Of a stretch of 64,000 nt of DNA, positions 21,178 to 44,037 are shown in pieces. Source of the stretch: Mugil cephalus (Eukaryota > Chordata > Actinopteri > Mugiliformes > Mugilidae). The notes under the pieces are model-generated. The model was not told where the DNA came from and did not search any database. It was given only the letters and a program-made list of their open reading frames with translations. Position numbers and translations under genes: made by a program. Positions within the stretch are counted from its first letter, which is position 1, and each line of letters opens with the position of its first letter. The DNA lies in the NCBI RefSeq assembly GCF_022458985.1, contig NC_061781.1, positions 6,311,501 to 6,375,500 of the forward strand, given 5' to 3'.

Positions 21178-24100
21178 ATGAGCAGATCCAACAAAAACAA
21201 AACTAAGGAGAAACCTACACAAACTCCAAACCCGAGCGGCAAAACAGTTCCTGCCATTGGTACTCCGAGGTCGTTAACACTGAACTAATCCCAGCTAGCA
21301 GCCCAGGTACCACTGTTAGCACCAATAAACCTTCAACTTCACAGCCCATGCTGGCTAGCGTCCTGGCTGCCATTGGGACACTGGATGAAGACATGAACAG
21401 CAGATTGAATACGTTCCATTCCACACCCCACCAAGTCCAGACTTCCCTAGCAGACCACACAACACACATCTCCAACCTTGAGGGCTTTGAAGGATACCAC
21501 GTGTCCCGCATGACAGCTTTGGAGAAACGGTGCACGGAGCTATTGGAAATCAATAAGTCAATTAAACTTCTCACCTGAAGTCACTGAACAACGCAACGCC
21601 TTTGATGGAGCAAAAAAGAGACTGAGGGACGCCAGGGTATAACACGGTCTCCTCTTCCCTGCCAGACTGACCTTCAACTACGGTACGGAGGAGAAAATAC
21701 TTCAGGATTCCAAGGATGCCGAGTCTTTCATAGACAAATTCATCACACCCTCTGCCGCTCCAGAGTGAGCTCTACCCCCGGCCTGGGAATATTCAGCCTG
21801 CGCATATACAGCCCTGTTGAACTAAAAATCAACATTGGTACAACATTGCGTTTAACTGGCGATTCAATCCTTTACTACTTAACAACATTCAATTACGCCA
21901 GCAAAAGGCCAGCAAAATAACAGAATATTTTGATCAAAATGACACATCCGAGGTAAATGACTACATATTATAGTCAACGAGGCTAAAATAAAAAAGGATA
22001 AGGAGAAAGAATTAGCAGATATCACAGCTCAACTCAAACCACTAGAAAGAGACTACAGGGTGACCGCCTTACCAGCCAAGCTCAATGAAATAATCAAATT
22101 AAAGTCTAAATATAATGCCGTCCTTTCTGGCCGTGTCAGCTTAATGCTACTAAAAGTAAAACAAAAGCATTTGAACTAGCTGAAAAGCCAGATAAACTAA
22201 TAGCTCTCTAACTCAAGAACATCCAGGCCAGCAGAACGATCCACAAAATTAAGACCTAAATGGGAACTACTACCGCAGATGATGAGAAAATTAACGAATA
22301 TTTTCGTGAATTCTAAGAGGATCTTTATACTTTATACTTATACTAAGTCTACCACTGCTACAACACATATCTCTGAATTTCTTCATACTCTCCATCTGCC
22401 TAAATTGAGTCCCTCAGCACAAACAAACATGAACGCAGACATAACATTAGAGGAAGTTAAACAGGCAATTCACTCCTTCCCTAACGGAAAAGTGGCTGGC
22501 CCAGATGAGACAAATTTTACAAAGCATATTTAGACATTGTAGCTCCTTTCATGTTAAGGATCTTTAACCATTCTATATCAGTCGGTCTGCTTCCAGCAAC
22601 ACTTTACTCTGCCAACATCTCTCTGATCCTGAAAAAGGGGAAGAACCACACAGACCCCTCCACATACCGGCCCATTGCCCTCCTTGGCTGTGATCTTAAG
22701 ATGTTCAGTAAAATCCTCACAAACAGACTAAATAAATGTATTGCAGATATAATCCATGAAGACCAAACTGGATTTATTCCAGATAGATTTTCATTTTTTA
22801 ATATTAGGCGTTTGCTGAATATTATATACATTAAATCTAGCAATGATTCTAAAATTGCCGTGCTCGGCCTTAATGCTCAAAAGGCGTTTGATCAAGTTGA
22901 GTGGTCATACTTAGTAACTGCAATCTGGGAGTTTGGTTTGGGGGAGAATTTCGCCTCCTGGGTCAAAATGCTATACGCTCACCCTACTGCCTCTGTCATC
23001 ACCAATAACAGGTCTCCTACCTTCACATTACAATGATCCTGCCCCCTCAGCCCTTTTTTATTTGTTGTTGCTATGGAACCCCTGGCTATCAGCATCAGGA
23101 ATCACCCTTCTATTGCCCCTTTGATTTTGGGAGGAGTAGACCATCGCATTTCGCTGTATGCGGATGATGTTGTTCTGTTTCAGTCCCACCCAGAAGACTC
23201 CCTCCCCCCTTTATTAGAACTCATTGAAAAATTTGGTGAAATTTCTGGCTACACTTTTAACCGGGATAAAATGAATTCATGGCCCTTACAGGCGATCTGG
23301 ACCCAAAGTTTCTTAAAAACTTGTCATTTAAAATTATCTATGATAAAGTCAAGTATTTAGGATTTACAATCCCTAAAGACCCCAAGTTAATTTATTAATT
23401 GAACTCCCTTGATATGATTGATAAGTTAAAATCAAATATTGAATCCTGGAGACTGTTACCATTATCTCTTATAGGCTGTGTCAATGCAATTAAAATGGTC
23501 ACTCTTCCCAGATTCCTCCACCTGTTCCAGAACCTGCCTGTTTTCTTGCCCAAATCCTTTTTCAAATTATTAGATTCACTCATTTTACCTTTCGTGTGGC
23601 GTTTCAAAGCGCATCGTATCTCTATTTAACCAAACCCAAATCAGCTGGTGGCCTCAGTTTACCAAACTTCTGCCACTCCTACTGGGCTTGGAATTGTAGA
23701 GTATTAATGTATTGGCAAAACCCACGACAAGGTAATGTTAATGCCTCCACCCCGTCATGGCAATTGAACACAGTCTCCCTACCAGTTCTTTGCCTGCCCT
23801 CCTCTTTTCCTCAGCTCAGACCCTAAAATCCATTGCTGGAAATAATTTCGTAGTTACAAGTTCTTTAAAAATCTGGTACCAAATAAGGAAATCGTTTAAC
23901 CTGCCTGAGATCTCCACCTTCACCCCTCTCTACCAAAACCACACTTTCCCACCCTCACTGTCGGATAATGTGTACAAACACACATTGACAGCTCTGGGTG
24001 AATAAAGGTATCACTACCATTCGGGACCTTTATCTCAATAAGACTTTTGCTATCTTTTCTCAGTTGAAAGAGAAATACACAATGTCAGATACACATTCTG

Positions 24101-25015
24101 CAGGTCAGAGATTTCATCCGTAAAAACATTCCTCACTTTCAGTCATTACCAGCTCCCATTGAACCGTATACTCTTCTAAACCATTCCCCTGACTCTAAGA
24201 GACTTACTTCATGTTTTGTTGACCTTTTTAATTTACTTAATCCAACTTCATCCCAACACTTAAAAGAAGCTTGGGAAAAAGACTTAGCTCTGTCAATAAG
24301 TGTCAATGACTGGCAAACTTACCTTGGTGACATTCACAGCTGCTCAACTAATTGGAGAAACCAACTTATTCAGTTTAAAGTTATCCACAGGCTACACTAC
24401 TACTCTTGTTCTAAACTTCTCTCTTTCTACCCTTCTATTTCCCAAATCTGCTGAAAATGCAAATCAGCGGAGAGAACTCTGGGCTACCTATTCTGGTTTT
24501 GTCCTAAATTAAATCAATTTTGGTCTGATATTTTCCAATGTTTTTCTGAGGTATATAAGTGTAATATTTCCCCAGATTCACTCACTGCAATTCTAGGTGG
24601 CTCTCGACACCTTTGCATGCTCACCAATTTACACTGTAAAACTATACAATATGGAATGATCATTGCAAAACGGAACATCTTAACTCATTGGAAAAGTGAT
24701 GAGGCACCTTCCTTTAAGGCCTGGCTCTCAGAAATCACAAATCTGCTACATATGGTACATATGAAAAGGATCCGACACAATGTCTCGCTCAGCTCTGCAA
24801 CCTTTCAACCTTTGATAGGATGCGACAACCATTTCTTCTATACCTGTCAAGAACGACCTAAAAGTAATACTTGGCATGTTCTATATAACAATGTATATAC
24901 TGTTTCTGAGCTTGCTTTTTTTTTGTTTTGTTTATCATTATTATGTCATAGGTCTCTAGATCTCTTGGCCCGTTTATTATATTGAAAATTCATACATAAA
25001 GTTTTTAAAAATAAT
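21178..25015 (+). pseudogene. Degenerate L1/Tx1-type LINE, endonuclease missing
   Basis: ORF1 begins at 21178 (MSRSNKNKTKEKPT) and shows a coiled-coil-like segment (21348-21578). ORF2 appears only from the region after the endonuclease (ADITAQLKPLERDYRV, ~22010). Reverse transcriptase then follows: YRPIALLGCDLKMFSKIL, DQTGFIPDR, and AQKAFDQVEW at 22551-23036. The YADD catalytic box is at ~23155, and the C-terminal part continues to ~24985. Frameshifts and stops split it into many pieces. It ends in an A- and AAT-rich tail at ~25000. The endonuclease domain is absent (junction ~21860). Confidence 0.85.
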
Positions 25016-25119
25016 AATAATAATTACTAATTGCTGTATTTATCTGTAATCACAGTGAGTTAATTTTGCATGAGTTCTTTCATTTCCTGTTTTATGTTAA
25101 ATAATTTCGCCCATCCCTA

Positions 25120-25440
25120 ACAAAGAACACTGCCATTATTCTTGTCTACACCCTTGTCACCTGATGCATCAACCACTGCAACTCTGTTGTTTTTGGTTTA
25201 CCGTCCAAGTCCACAAGCTTCAACGAGTCCAAAACACTGCAGCACGTATCATTACCTGAACTCCCTCCATGGACCACATCACCCCAATTCTTCAGCAGTT
25301 TCACTGGTTTCCAAAAAAATCCTGCAATGGATATAAGATTCTGCTACACATTCAGCTCCATGCCATTGCAACGTTTTCTCACCTAACATTCAAAACATAG
25401 TCTCTCTGATGCATTTCAAGTCCACATCAAAACACATCAT
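25120..25440 (+). pseudogene. Small LINE relic (L2/Rex-like RT C-terminal part)
   Basis: Frameshifted remains of the common fish LINE segment around FGLPSKS, then an ARIIT and MDHITPILQQFHWFPV-like stretch. Heavily decayed. Confidence 0.6.
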
Positions 25441-26326
25441 TTTAAAATAGCTCAGTCCTCCTAACCAACTATTTTTTAATGTAGTTAATCAGATTTTAAG
25501 CTATTGCATAAATAACAGGGCAGGAATTTCACGAGGGCCACACTGGCCTTGATGCCCTGCGGTTCTGCAGTTTTGTAGTCTGCCTCTTGACTGTGAACAC
25601 TGCTTTAACACCACCAGCACCTGGTGAGAGAAAAATACGTCTTTAGATGACATTCTGGATTCTTATTGAGCAACTCATCAGTGGTGGATCTGATTCAAGC
25701 CTGGCATGGTTCATTTTTTTCAACGAAAGAAATCGAAGGTGTTGTTACATGATCATCAATGGAAGCGCATAGGTGAATGTCATGTTCAGGAAACTGCACG
25801 GATTGGGGAATACATGTGCGACTGTGTTTATATACAGCCTATATAGCGATATCCCACACTTTTTTTAATGACCATGGCAGCTCTCTGCATCTGAGGAGAA
25901 GAGGAGATTCGGTGGCAGATATTAGGCACTGTGCAGGACACAGTGATTTATTCAAATATCAGCAGCCTTTTGAAAGAGCGGGGGTTTGACGGGTCCATTC
26001 TTCAGGTTAACAAACTGCAATGTTATTTGCAATGTACACGATGACGTATGAGGGAGGAAAAAACAGGCACGCAGCTCTCACAGCGGGAGGTCCGACCCGG
26101 GACTTCTGGCGATGTGAAAGCACACTAAAGGCGAGTAGACCCGGGATATTCAATGTGAAAGCAGTATAAGATAGGAATTTCAACATATAGGGCCTAAGTT
26201 TGTTACCGTGCTTGTAGAGTATCGTTATGTCGTTGTAACCGGCTAGTTTTTACTTCTGCGTTGTGTGATGAGGATCAATGGGCCCAGACCAGGATTTCTT
26301 TGGAGGAGGCAGTCTCCGTTTATTTT

Positions 26327-26502
26327 CTGACGAAAGTATAAATGAAAACAAAATCCTCCCATCAGTCACGAACAACATGAGCTCCTCTCCAGAGCACAAC
26401 AGGAAAAGGGCGGATAATACATTAAAACACAGAAAAGCATACCTGACGAAAGTATAAATGAAAACAAAATCCTCCCATCAGTCACGAACAACATGAGCTC
26501 CT
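26327..26502 (+). repeat. Two 60-bp direct repeats 56 bp apart
   Basis: 26327-26386 and 26443-26502 appear identical (CTGACGAAAGTATAAATG... to ...GAGCTCCT). The segment that follows the first copy (CTCCAGAGCACAACAGGAAA, ~26387) recurs at 26619, so a longer unit was rearranged. Confidence 0.85.
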
Positions 26503-27769
26503 ACACGCATTAAAGGACAGAAATATGTTAGCTTTAAGCTAGCGAGCGAACTTTAACAGTATAGCTTTAGCACATAGCTAAAACACAAATCTCTGTGACT
26601 ACTGTGTCGCTTTACCTCTCCAGAGCACAACAGGAAAAGGGGAGAGGTAAAGGCGGGAGACACATTTATAGGGGAGGGGGGGGACCCCGAAAATAAACGT
26701 AGGGGTACAGTAGCTCAGTTTTAAAGGTTCCACATAACAACTTAGGAGGACAAACATGTCAGGTAAGAACAATTTAAAGTGAAACAGATTTTGTGTAATT
26801 ATACTACTGTATACTGTACAGTACTGTATATTTGACCATGTTACATCGTTACAACGTTGATCCACTTTTAATGTGCTGAGTACCGACTGTAGCCTTAACA
26901 AACACTAATTGTTGTCAAGTTTTTCCTTTGTCGAGCTTTAACCGTAAGGTCATGGACGTTACTACTGCTTGTTCCTGCTATAATATGAGATGTGATATGT
27001 GCTGGCTGTTCATAGCCACTTTTTTTAAACTATGCAGTTAGCACTGTTTTGTTACTGCCAGTGTTGCAATGTTCTGCAAATTTGCTTGTAATTTAATATT
27101 TCAGATCTTGAGACAGGAGAGTGACATTTTTAAAAAATAAAAGGCCAGAAATGTTTTATTTGTCATCTATTTAGTTAATTTTATTTCCTCAATAATCATC
27201 CTTAATTGAGAAATTGGTCTGGGCTCTTTTGGGTTAATCAGTAGCCTGCATGCTAGTATATGTTCTGTTTACAGTCAAACATTTTGATGCACTCCAGGCT
27301 CAATTTTGATTAATCAATAATCTGTGCAGTAGTACAGTCTGAAGATGCTCTTGTGCATTTGGTGTCAATTGAACAGAAATTATGGGAGGATATAGGTTTA
27401 GTAAGTTTTACAGTTATTGAAGTGAGTGATGGATTGATAAAGTTAGATATGTTAAATATTTTCTTATCTTCAGACATATTAGTATAGGAGATATTTCTTT
27501 GCCTGCTTGATAGTTTCGACTGAGACTCCAATCTTCCTCAGAAGTGTCATTAGTCCTTAAATTAAATTCAATATAGTCATGAAGTTAAAATCATTGTTTT
27601 TTTTTATGGCCTTGGTGCCCCGGCTTTTGATCTTTGTGCCCTCAAAAGGCAACACAAAAGGCCAAGTGGCCTTGCCCCTAAAAAGACAAAATTCCAGGCC
27701 TGGTATCAGCTATAAAAAAAAATGTATATAATTGTAATGTAATGTAATTGCAGTGCTCAAATCCTCTCC

Positions 27770-27960
27770 TCTATTTCTCATAGGTGCCTGCTGATTTTAT
27801 CTATTTGATTTGGAAGCAGATCACTTTAAATGAATGAACTGCAGCCAGCATTGACCATTTACATGGTACCTTTTCTTCAGGTTACAAAACAACTTTATCT
27901 TCTGTAGATGTTCTCCACCCTGGCAAATTTAATTACCAAGTGGAAGATAAAGCTTCTCTT
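27770..27960 (+). repeat. Block shared with 43790-43960
   Basis: Both copies contain GGTTACAAAACAACTTTATC and CTCCACCCTGGCAAATTT. They lie outside the lct genes and probably mark edges of older duplication units. Confidence 0.7.
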
Positions 27961-29004
27961 ATAATCAATTAGCACTGTATATGACATGTCTGGGTCCACG
28001 GACGCGCCGCCGCGTCCAAATCACATGACCAATTTAACACGACGTAGCAGCAAGACGCAGCGTCATTGAATCTTCGTTTCAACTTTTGTAGAAAGTGCTA
28101 ACTTCAGACTATATACTAGTTTTCAAACTGTGTTGATAGGCCAAGTAAAACTAGACTTATTAAAAATAATTTACCGCACACTTTTATTGTGAATACTGCC
28201 GTCATGCTGATGCGCGTCTGGTGTACGGAGAAACGGCGAAATGGACCGCTAGTGGAGATCGCTAACTAGCTTCAAATGCTCGAAAGCAAAAAAAAAACCC
28301 CAAAACAAATCAAAACACAACTCCAACCAACCCAGTCAATCCCCACCCCCTCCCTCCCCCCATGACACCTCCTTTCCTATTGGAAGAAAAATGCATCCGA
28401 TTGACCAATCAGTAAATGATGTGTCAAAGGTTGCTAAGGAAAAGGGAAAAGTTGTGGGAGTGACACAATATTCAGTTTATGGTGCGACTGCAGCCAAAGA
28501 GAAAAAAGCCAGAGATTTGGAACTTTTAGATATTAATACTTATTCGTACACCTGATGGTTTTGTCAATGGTAGTAAATAGTTGTACAAAAATGCGTGATG
28601 CATTACCTTCATTTAAATGGAAATAGTTATAAATACATTTGTTGTTTGCTAAATTTGTACATAAGCTTTTGATATTTACACTCTAGATTTACATTCTAAG
28701 TTATAAAAAAGGTTCGTTAAATAAGTTTGTGGTTTTCACAGTGAAAAACTTAACATTTTCCTACTCGGATTTTATGGTTTTAGTGTGGTTTTAGATCCAG
28801 TGTGTTAATACAGTTTGTCAAAATGAAAATATAATTGTAAAATGACACAGGTGAGGTTGTGCTGAAAAGAATGATACCAAAAAAGGCAATGTAAACAGTT
28901 TTTAAGATGAAATATGAAGGTAAAACCAAAAGTAGTCAAAAACGGCCAATTATGCTCTGGACCCCAGAGGGGTATTAATGTAGAAATCACCCACACACAC
29001 TTTC

Positions 29005-29165
29005 GATGATGCTGATGCTTCATATTCTGCATCACACCAACACCACAATTAGTGCAAAATCAAATATACTTTTCAAATGTACTTTTTGAAACTTTTTGAC
29101 AATTGATAATACTTTGTGGTAAGTTTTTACAACAGATGCGACCTTTCAAGTAGCTTGAGTGTGGC
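29005..29165 (+). pseudogene. Relic of the connexin 3' UTR end
   Basis: Aligns by eye with 2768-2960: shared ATACTTTGTGGT, TTTTTACAACAGAT and TTTCAAGTNNCTTGAGTGTG, plus a weaker match upstream (ATATTCTGCATCA versus GTATTCTGAATCA). It sits downstream of lct B exactly as the real 3' UTR sits downstream of lct A. No connexin coding sequence accompanies it. Confidence 0.75.
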
Positions 29166-29968
29166 TTTCATTACGTGCTCAACAATGATCCAGGAAAAAT
29201 CACAAACAAATCTTAAATGTTGATTAAAATAACGACAATTACTCTTTAGAGAATATCAGCAGTAAAATCTTTATTTTGGAAAAGGTGATATATTTTCTTA
29301 GATTCAAGCCAAGTTCAACCTAAACTCTACATGAAAATGAGAACAGTTTCAAATAAATTTTGGAAAATGTTTGCAGTAAACACTTACTTACTTCCACTTA
29401 ATAAGTATTACACTGCATCAGTATGTGATTCTGGTTTTGTTATCTATGACTTATAGCCTCAAGTATCCAAAACATAAAAATCAGTTTAGACAACAAAGGT
29501 CAGAAACTCCTTAACATCCTCCACATTTGCAGGATCTTGAAATTGTTAACTTATTGCTAGACAGGTGAAAAACCTTTTATGGTATTGATAAAATGATTCA
29601 CATTGAAAGAGCCTCGATTATAAAGACTGTTCTGATGTAACCCTACAGTGACCTCTAGTGGCTTTAAGCGATTTCTACACCCCACATTATATTTAACCTC
29701 AAGAAATTCTTTCACAAAAGAAAATGTACTGTTAACAGAAAATAAATGGTAATGATGAATGGCACAACAGATGACAGATTACACAAATGTGTTTATTTCA
29801 AAATATAGGGCAGATGATGCCCATCAAATATGTTAACCTATTAAATATTAATAGTGTTGTAAGTAGTCTGTTAAAGCCTTAAGTTAAATTGTGTATATGT
29901 GCTTATGATAAGGACTACTATTATACCTGAGTTTGTTCATCATTTTTTTTTTCTCCAAGCCTAAACTT
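29166..29968 (-). other. 3' flank and 3' UTR of lct B
   Basis: No separate gene. On the minus strand AATAAA is at 29797-29792, 172 bases beyond the stop, a plausible polyadenylation signal. The segment aligns with the lct A downstream flank. Confidence 0.5.
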
Positions 29969-39660
<9,692 letters not shown>

Positions 39661-39800
39661 GGTGGCTTTCAGTGGGTGGACTGAAATTATCTAGTGCTAG
39701 CCATGGTATTTAAAGCAACAGTGTTCGACTGGATTGTTAAACAGTAAAGATCAATATCACATCCAGTTCCTTACATAATTCTGCATTTTGTTTTATTGCA
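39661..39800 (-). promoter_or_regulatory. Proximal promoter of lct B
   Basis: TATA-like TTTAAATA at 39714-39707 and CDX-like CAATAAAA at 39798-39791 (minus strand), in the same order and at similar spacing as in copies A and C. A GTTTAACA motif between them resembles an HNF1 half site. Function is inferred. Confidence 0.5.
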
Positions 39801-39929
39801 GCTTTATGATAGGTTCAGACACACTCTGGACTCACACAAGGGATAACTGCTTCCCGCTTGTATTTGTGCTTGAAGACCTTGAAATACATGGTTGGAATAT
39901 GCTTTTTAAAATGTTTAAATGTTATTTTT

Positions 39930-40660
39930 TTAAGCAGTGAGGCAGCGAGTAGAGCAGATTCAAGAGTTCTGAACACATGTGTAAGAAATGCATCTTAATA
40001 GGAAACTAAGTTCATAATTCTGACAGTTGTGTCTGTAAAACATATTCTCATAGCCTTTTAAATTGATTCAACACTTTAGCCACACATACAGCAAAGTATG
40101 GCCAACTCAAGTATCTAACTCGCTATTCATCAAATTATTATCAGTCTCGTCTCATCTTCTACTACCACTTATACTCAGTAAGGTCAGGAGATTGCTGGGT
40201 ACACCCTGGACTGGTCCATGCTTATTTATTTTTTGGATTCCCTTTGGAAATCCCAACAATTTGTGACTGGCAGTGATGGTAGAGAAAACCACAAAGGTAC
40301 TTTTAATAACAGGTGGTAGAAGGTAATAATCTGTTTATCTACTTGAACATTCAAGGTTGAATGATGGGTAAGGTTATACAATCCAAATCTAATTGCACTA
40401 TAAAAGGTTATGTGAGTAGTTCTTGGGTGCAATTAATTTCATGTTTTGTAAGGGGGGCAGTAAAAGGACTTTGATTTGACAAACATGGATAAAAACAAAT
40501 GGTTTTTATCAGGCTGCATCAGTATTAACTGAACATGACAACAAGTTAATGCTAAACCTTGGTCATATGCTGGTTGATTCTCAGGCTCAAATACTTAATC
40601 ACCTTGCTCAGCCTATGTAACTGTAGCCAGGTGGTAAATTGTAAATAAATTTGGAATGCA
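39930..40660 (+). repeat. lct B copy of the duplicated upstream block
   Basis: Aligns with 14680-16610 (copy A), with 49290-49760, and with the reversed blocks at 54420-55330 and 57780-58550. Landmark ACATTCAAGGTTGAATGATG at ~40348. No gene. Confidence 0.7.
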
Positions 40661-42099
40661 ATTTTACATCCTGAGTGTATTAAATACTTCCCTATTTTGT
40701 TTGAAGTGATAGGCCTTTCCACCTGACCAGGAAAACCACCACTGTGTTTGTTGCTGTTATATATATTCACCCGAGAGCAATTAACAGGATTATGGGTAGT
40801 GATCATTCCCATCATACCTGTCGACAGCCCGTACGTCACTTACTGTGTGACAGTGAAGGCCAGCAATTTTGACTCTGCCGCAAAAAACACAAGCCACAGC
40901 TTATCATAGCATATCATATTTATCTATATCCTACATTTATTTTCTTGAGCATACAAGGGATGGAATAAGCGCATGAGATAATTACAGATAAAATTCATAA
41001 GGTGGAACATGCAGTATTTGGGCCCTGATGCATTTGGATAAACCGCATTCAGCAAGAAATGGCTCTGGTTTACCAGGAGTGGGGCGCAGCAAAGAAGACT
41101 TCAGTTGTTTTATAGGTCAGGATTCAAAGACTTATTTTCAATTTTATAATAAATATGGCAAGGGTGAACATTGCCGATGTTGTCCAAAGAGAGTGAGTGA
41201 GTCCAAAGGACCACATGAGTTTGGGATGGTGATAGAGGAAAGGCAGCTTGGAGTCTTCCTGCTGAATGAGACTCGCACAGTCCCAGGATTTCTGCGCAGA
41301 CGTTCAGAACGGAAAGACTAAACGGCTCTTCCAGCAAAAAGACAGAAATCTTAGTATCCTTGGTATTAACTTTAGATTGGAGTAAGCTTTTACATGAGTA
41401 GTGGACTGAACTGGAGAAAATGTTTTGATGATTTAGGTGATGAAAGGGATTCTAGAAATGAGAGTGGTAGGCTGAACTAGGTTTCATATCAGTCATTCAA
41501 TAGGATCATTATGCAGCGTATAATGAGATTATCAAGAACAAGTAGTGAGCTTAATGAAGAAAGTGAAGCGCTTATAAGATTGAGAAATTACCTTATCAGG
41601 TTAAAAGAAGGGAAATGGAGGGTAGTAGATCTTAACATTTTAGGGTTTCAAAGAGCCATCGATTTCTGTCTGAGACATCAGAAACTCTTTCATAAAAACT
41701 GACGTTGATCAGTAAGCGGTATTAGACGGTGTTCAAAGAGAAGTTGCACATCAAGGAAAACAGTTAGCTGAGTTAAGCAAGACATTGGCACAGCATTCAT
41801 CCCACTTTTGACTGGTTAAAGATTACTGCAGTAACGGACTACACATACCATGTGGGCTACATCCCCTGAAATTTCTGACAAGGGCAACCTTGACTCAAAC
41901 TGGAGAGGGACCTTTCATCGAGTGCAGACAATAAATGCAGTAGACATTCATATTTTCGGGGGGGGGGGGTCAGGGTCAGGATGTGGGTTCATGTATCTCC
42001 ATAAGCTACAGTTACGGTCAAGGGACTTATAGGTAGAACTATAGGTAAGAATGGTCCTCTACTGATGTTAGCTTTCTGGTTTGTTATGAAGCTGAGGAC
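40661..42099. other. No recognisable gene; unassigned open frames
   Basis: Two plus-strand frames, 41028-41321 (97 codons, Cys-containing, starts MHLDKPHSARNG) and 41511-41702 (63 codons, LNEESEALIRLRNYL), are open but match no family I recognise. Neither has clear splice or promoter support. They could be remains of a retroelement. Confidence 0.3.
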
Positions 42100-42340
42100 T
42101 AGGCTAGGGGTTGTAGCTCTTGATGTTCCAGCACCGCTTGGCTAATGGCAGCAGTTCAATTAGTTTTTTGAGAGGGTGTGAGGGGTCCCTGATGATATTC
42201 TGTGCTCTGTTCTTGCACCAGCTCTGGAAGAGTTCTTGAACAGGAGGCAGGGAGACTCTGATCCCTCTTTCTGGTTCCATCACTACCCTCTTCAGTGCCT
42301 TCATATCTGTCACAGGTTGAGCTGGAGTGCCACGATGATA
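42100..42340 (-). pseudogene. LINE C-terminal relic
   Basis: The minus strand reads ALKRVVMEPERGIRVSLPP and RAQNIIRDPSHPLKKLIELL, the end-of-ORF2 signature shared by several fish LINE families (IxxDPSHPL...LLP). Confidence 0.7.
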
Positions 42341-42510
42341 TACAGTGATGTGTAAAGGCGTTGGCACCCTTCCTGTTTACTTTCTTCTCTTCTCTTTTTT
42401 TTTTTTGTAATTTGTTTTTGCAAATTTGTCACATGTAAATATTTGAGATCATCAAACTATATTTAAATATTAGTAATTGGACAAATTAACATTACAACAG
42501 TCTGGACCCC
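42341..42510 (+). repeat. Tc1/mariner-type non-autonomous repeat fragment
   Basis: Starts TACAGTGATGTGTAAAGG and continues with TTGCAAATTTGTCACATGTA and GATCATCAAACTATATTTAA. This resembles a very common teleost non-autonomous repeat. Only one end is visible. Confidence 0.55.
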
Positions 42511-44004
42511 ATGTACATTACCAAACAATGGGTTTCCTCCTTTGCAATGATTTGCCAGGCCTATACTGCAGCTGTCTTCAGTTGTTCTTTGTTTGTTGTT
42601 TTTTCTGCCCTAAGTTTTGTCCTAAGCAAGTGAAATGCATGCTCGATCAGGTATATATCTAATGATTGACTCAGATATTGAGACATTGCAGAATGTTCAA
42701 CAATGTGATTGAATACTTCACATTGTCATTGTGGAAAGAAGCAGCCATTGCATTTCTTGGAAGCGATAATGGACGTCCCACCATCGCTTGCCTTTTTTTT
42801 TTTTTTTTTTTTTATATACATATGCTTCTCTGCATCCTGACCCGGAGCACTTCCTGATGTAGGCAGAGTTGTTATAAAAAAATGTTTTACTTAAAATTTG
42901 TTTTTTCTATGGCTCAGATGTGTTATATCTGAATTGGACTTTGATGACTTGTAGTTGTATCAGAATTGTGTGTTGCACTATTGTCTAAGACAATACTGTC
43001 TGTATCAGTTATGAAAATGGTATCAAACACGTGACTCAATTCCCCTTTTCTTGTTTCCTTGTGAATTTCAAAGACAAATTACGATTTCAATCAAACAATA
43101 AAGATTATTTTATATTGGATAAACACCATGTGTTCTATGTTACATAAACCCAGTGGAATGTTAAAAAAATACTTAATCCAACATGAGTACCAATGCAGTG
43201 GTGCTAGAAACCCTCATGCCACAATTAAATAAAAGAAGTCATAATCCAGAACTCCTGATTACCTTGGTATCAGCACAGTGAAAACACATGGATGTCTTCA
43301 TAAAATTTTATGTTGGTTAGTACAAGATTTTATTGGGACAGTTCAGTCTGTACGATATGAACCATAAAAAGAGTACAAAGCAGTATCACATGAGGTTTGG
43401 ACATTTGGAATACCTTACCTAACCTGTTAACACCCACTGAGACCCATCTTCAGATGATACAGTTAAAAGTATTATGCTGTTTTAATGTTATATGTATTGT
43501 ATGTATTTTAGATTTTAGATAGTTGTTTTTTTTATTCTATTGCTCTAAAACACTGTGTGTTCATGCTGTGAAGGGTGGTATATAAATAAAGTTTTACTTA
43601 CTTACTGATTTGGATTATTATCACCTAAAGATAAAAATACGACAATGTATGTTCTAACACTTCACTTGTGGTTAATCAGAGGTGTTCTCTGTTATGTCCT
43701 TGTTTTCAAATGTGTGCATTGCTCAACTCCCCTCCCCTTATTTTCTTGTGTGTTTGCTGGGAGTGAAGTTCAAAGACAAAGCTGTAAGTTTGGAAACAGA
43801 TAACTGTAAATGAACCTACTGCAGCCAACTGTGACCATGGACATGGTACCTTTGTTCCAGGTTACAAAACAACTTTATCTTCTTCAGATGCTCTCCACCC
43901 TGGCAAATTTAAATTACTAACCCAACAATAAAGGTTCTTTTATAGTGGATAATGACTCTGTTAATTGGAGTGTAGAAATGACTGACTGTCACGTTCTATG
44001 TTCT

Positions 44005-44037
<33 letters not shown>

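Larger units (their letters stand above)
25441..29004. other. Gene-free intergenic sequence between lct units
   Basis: No gene on either strand. It contains the 60-bp direct repeat at 26327-26502 and a TTAGCTTTAAGCTAGCGAGC segment. A block at 27770-27960 is repeated at 43790-43960. 27980-28300 is slightly CG-richer but has no coding frame. Poly-T and simple A-rich runs occur near 27595 and 28290. Confidence 0.5.

Noticed and set aside
29005..29165. Possible second connexin gene next to lct B
   Set aside because: Only 3' UTR-like sequence is present; no connexin coding exon was found between 25 and 29 kb.
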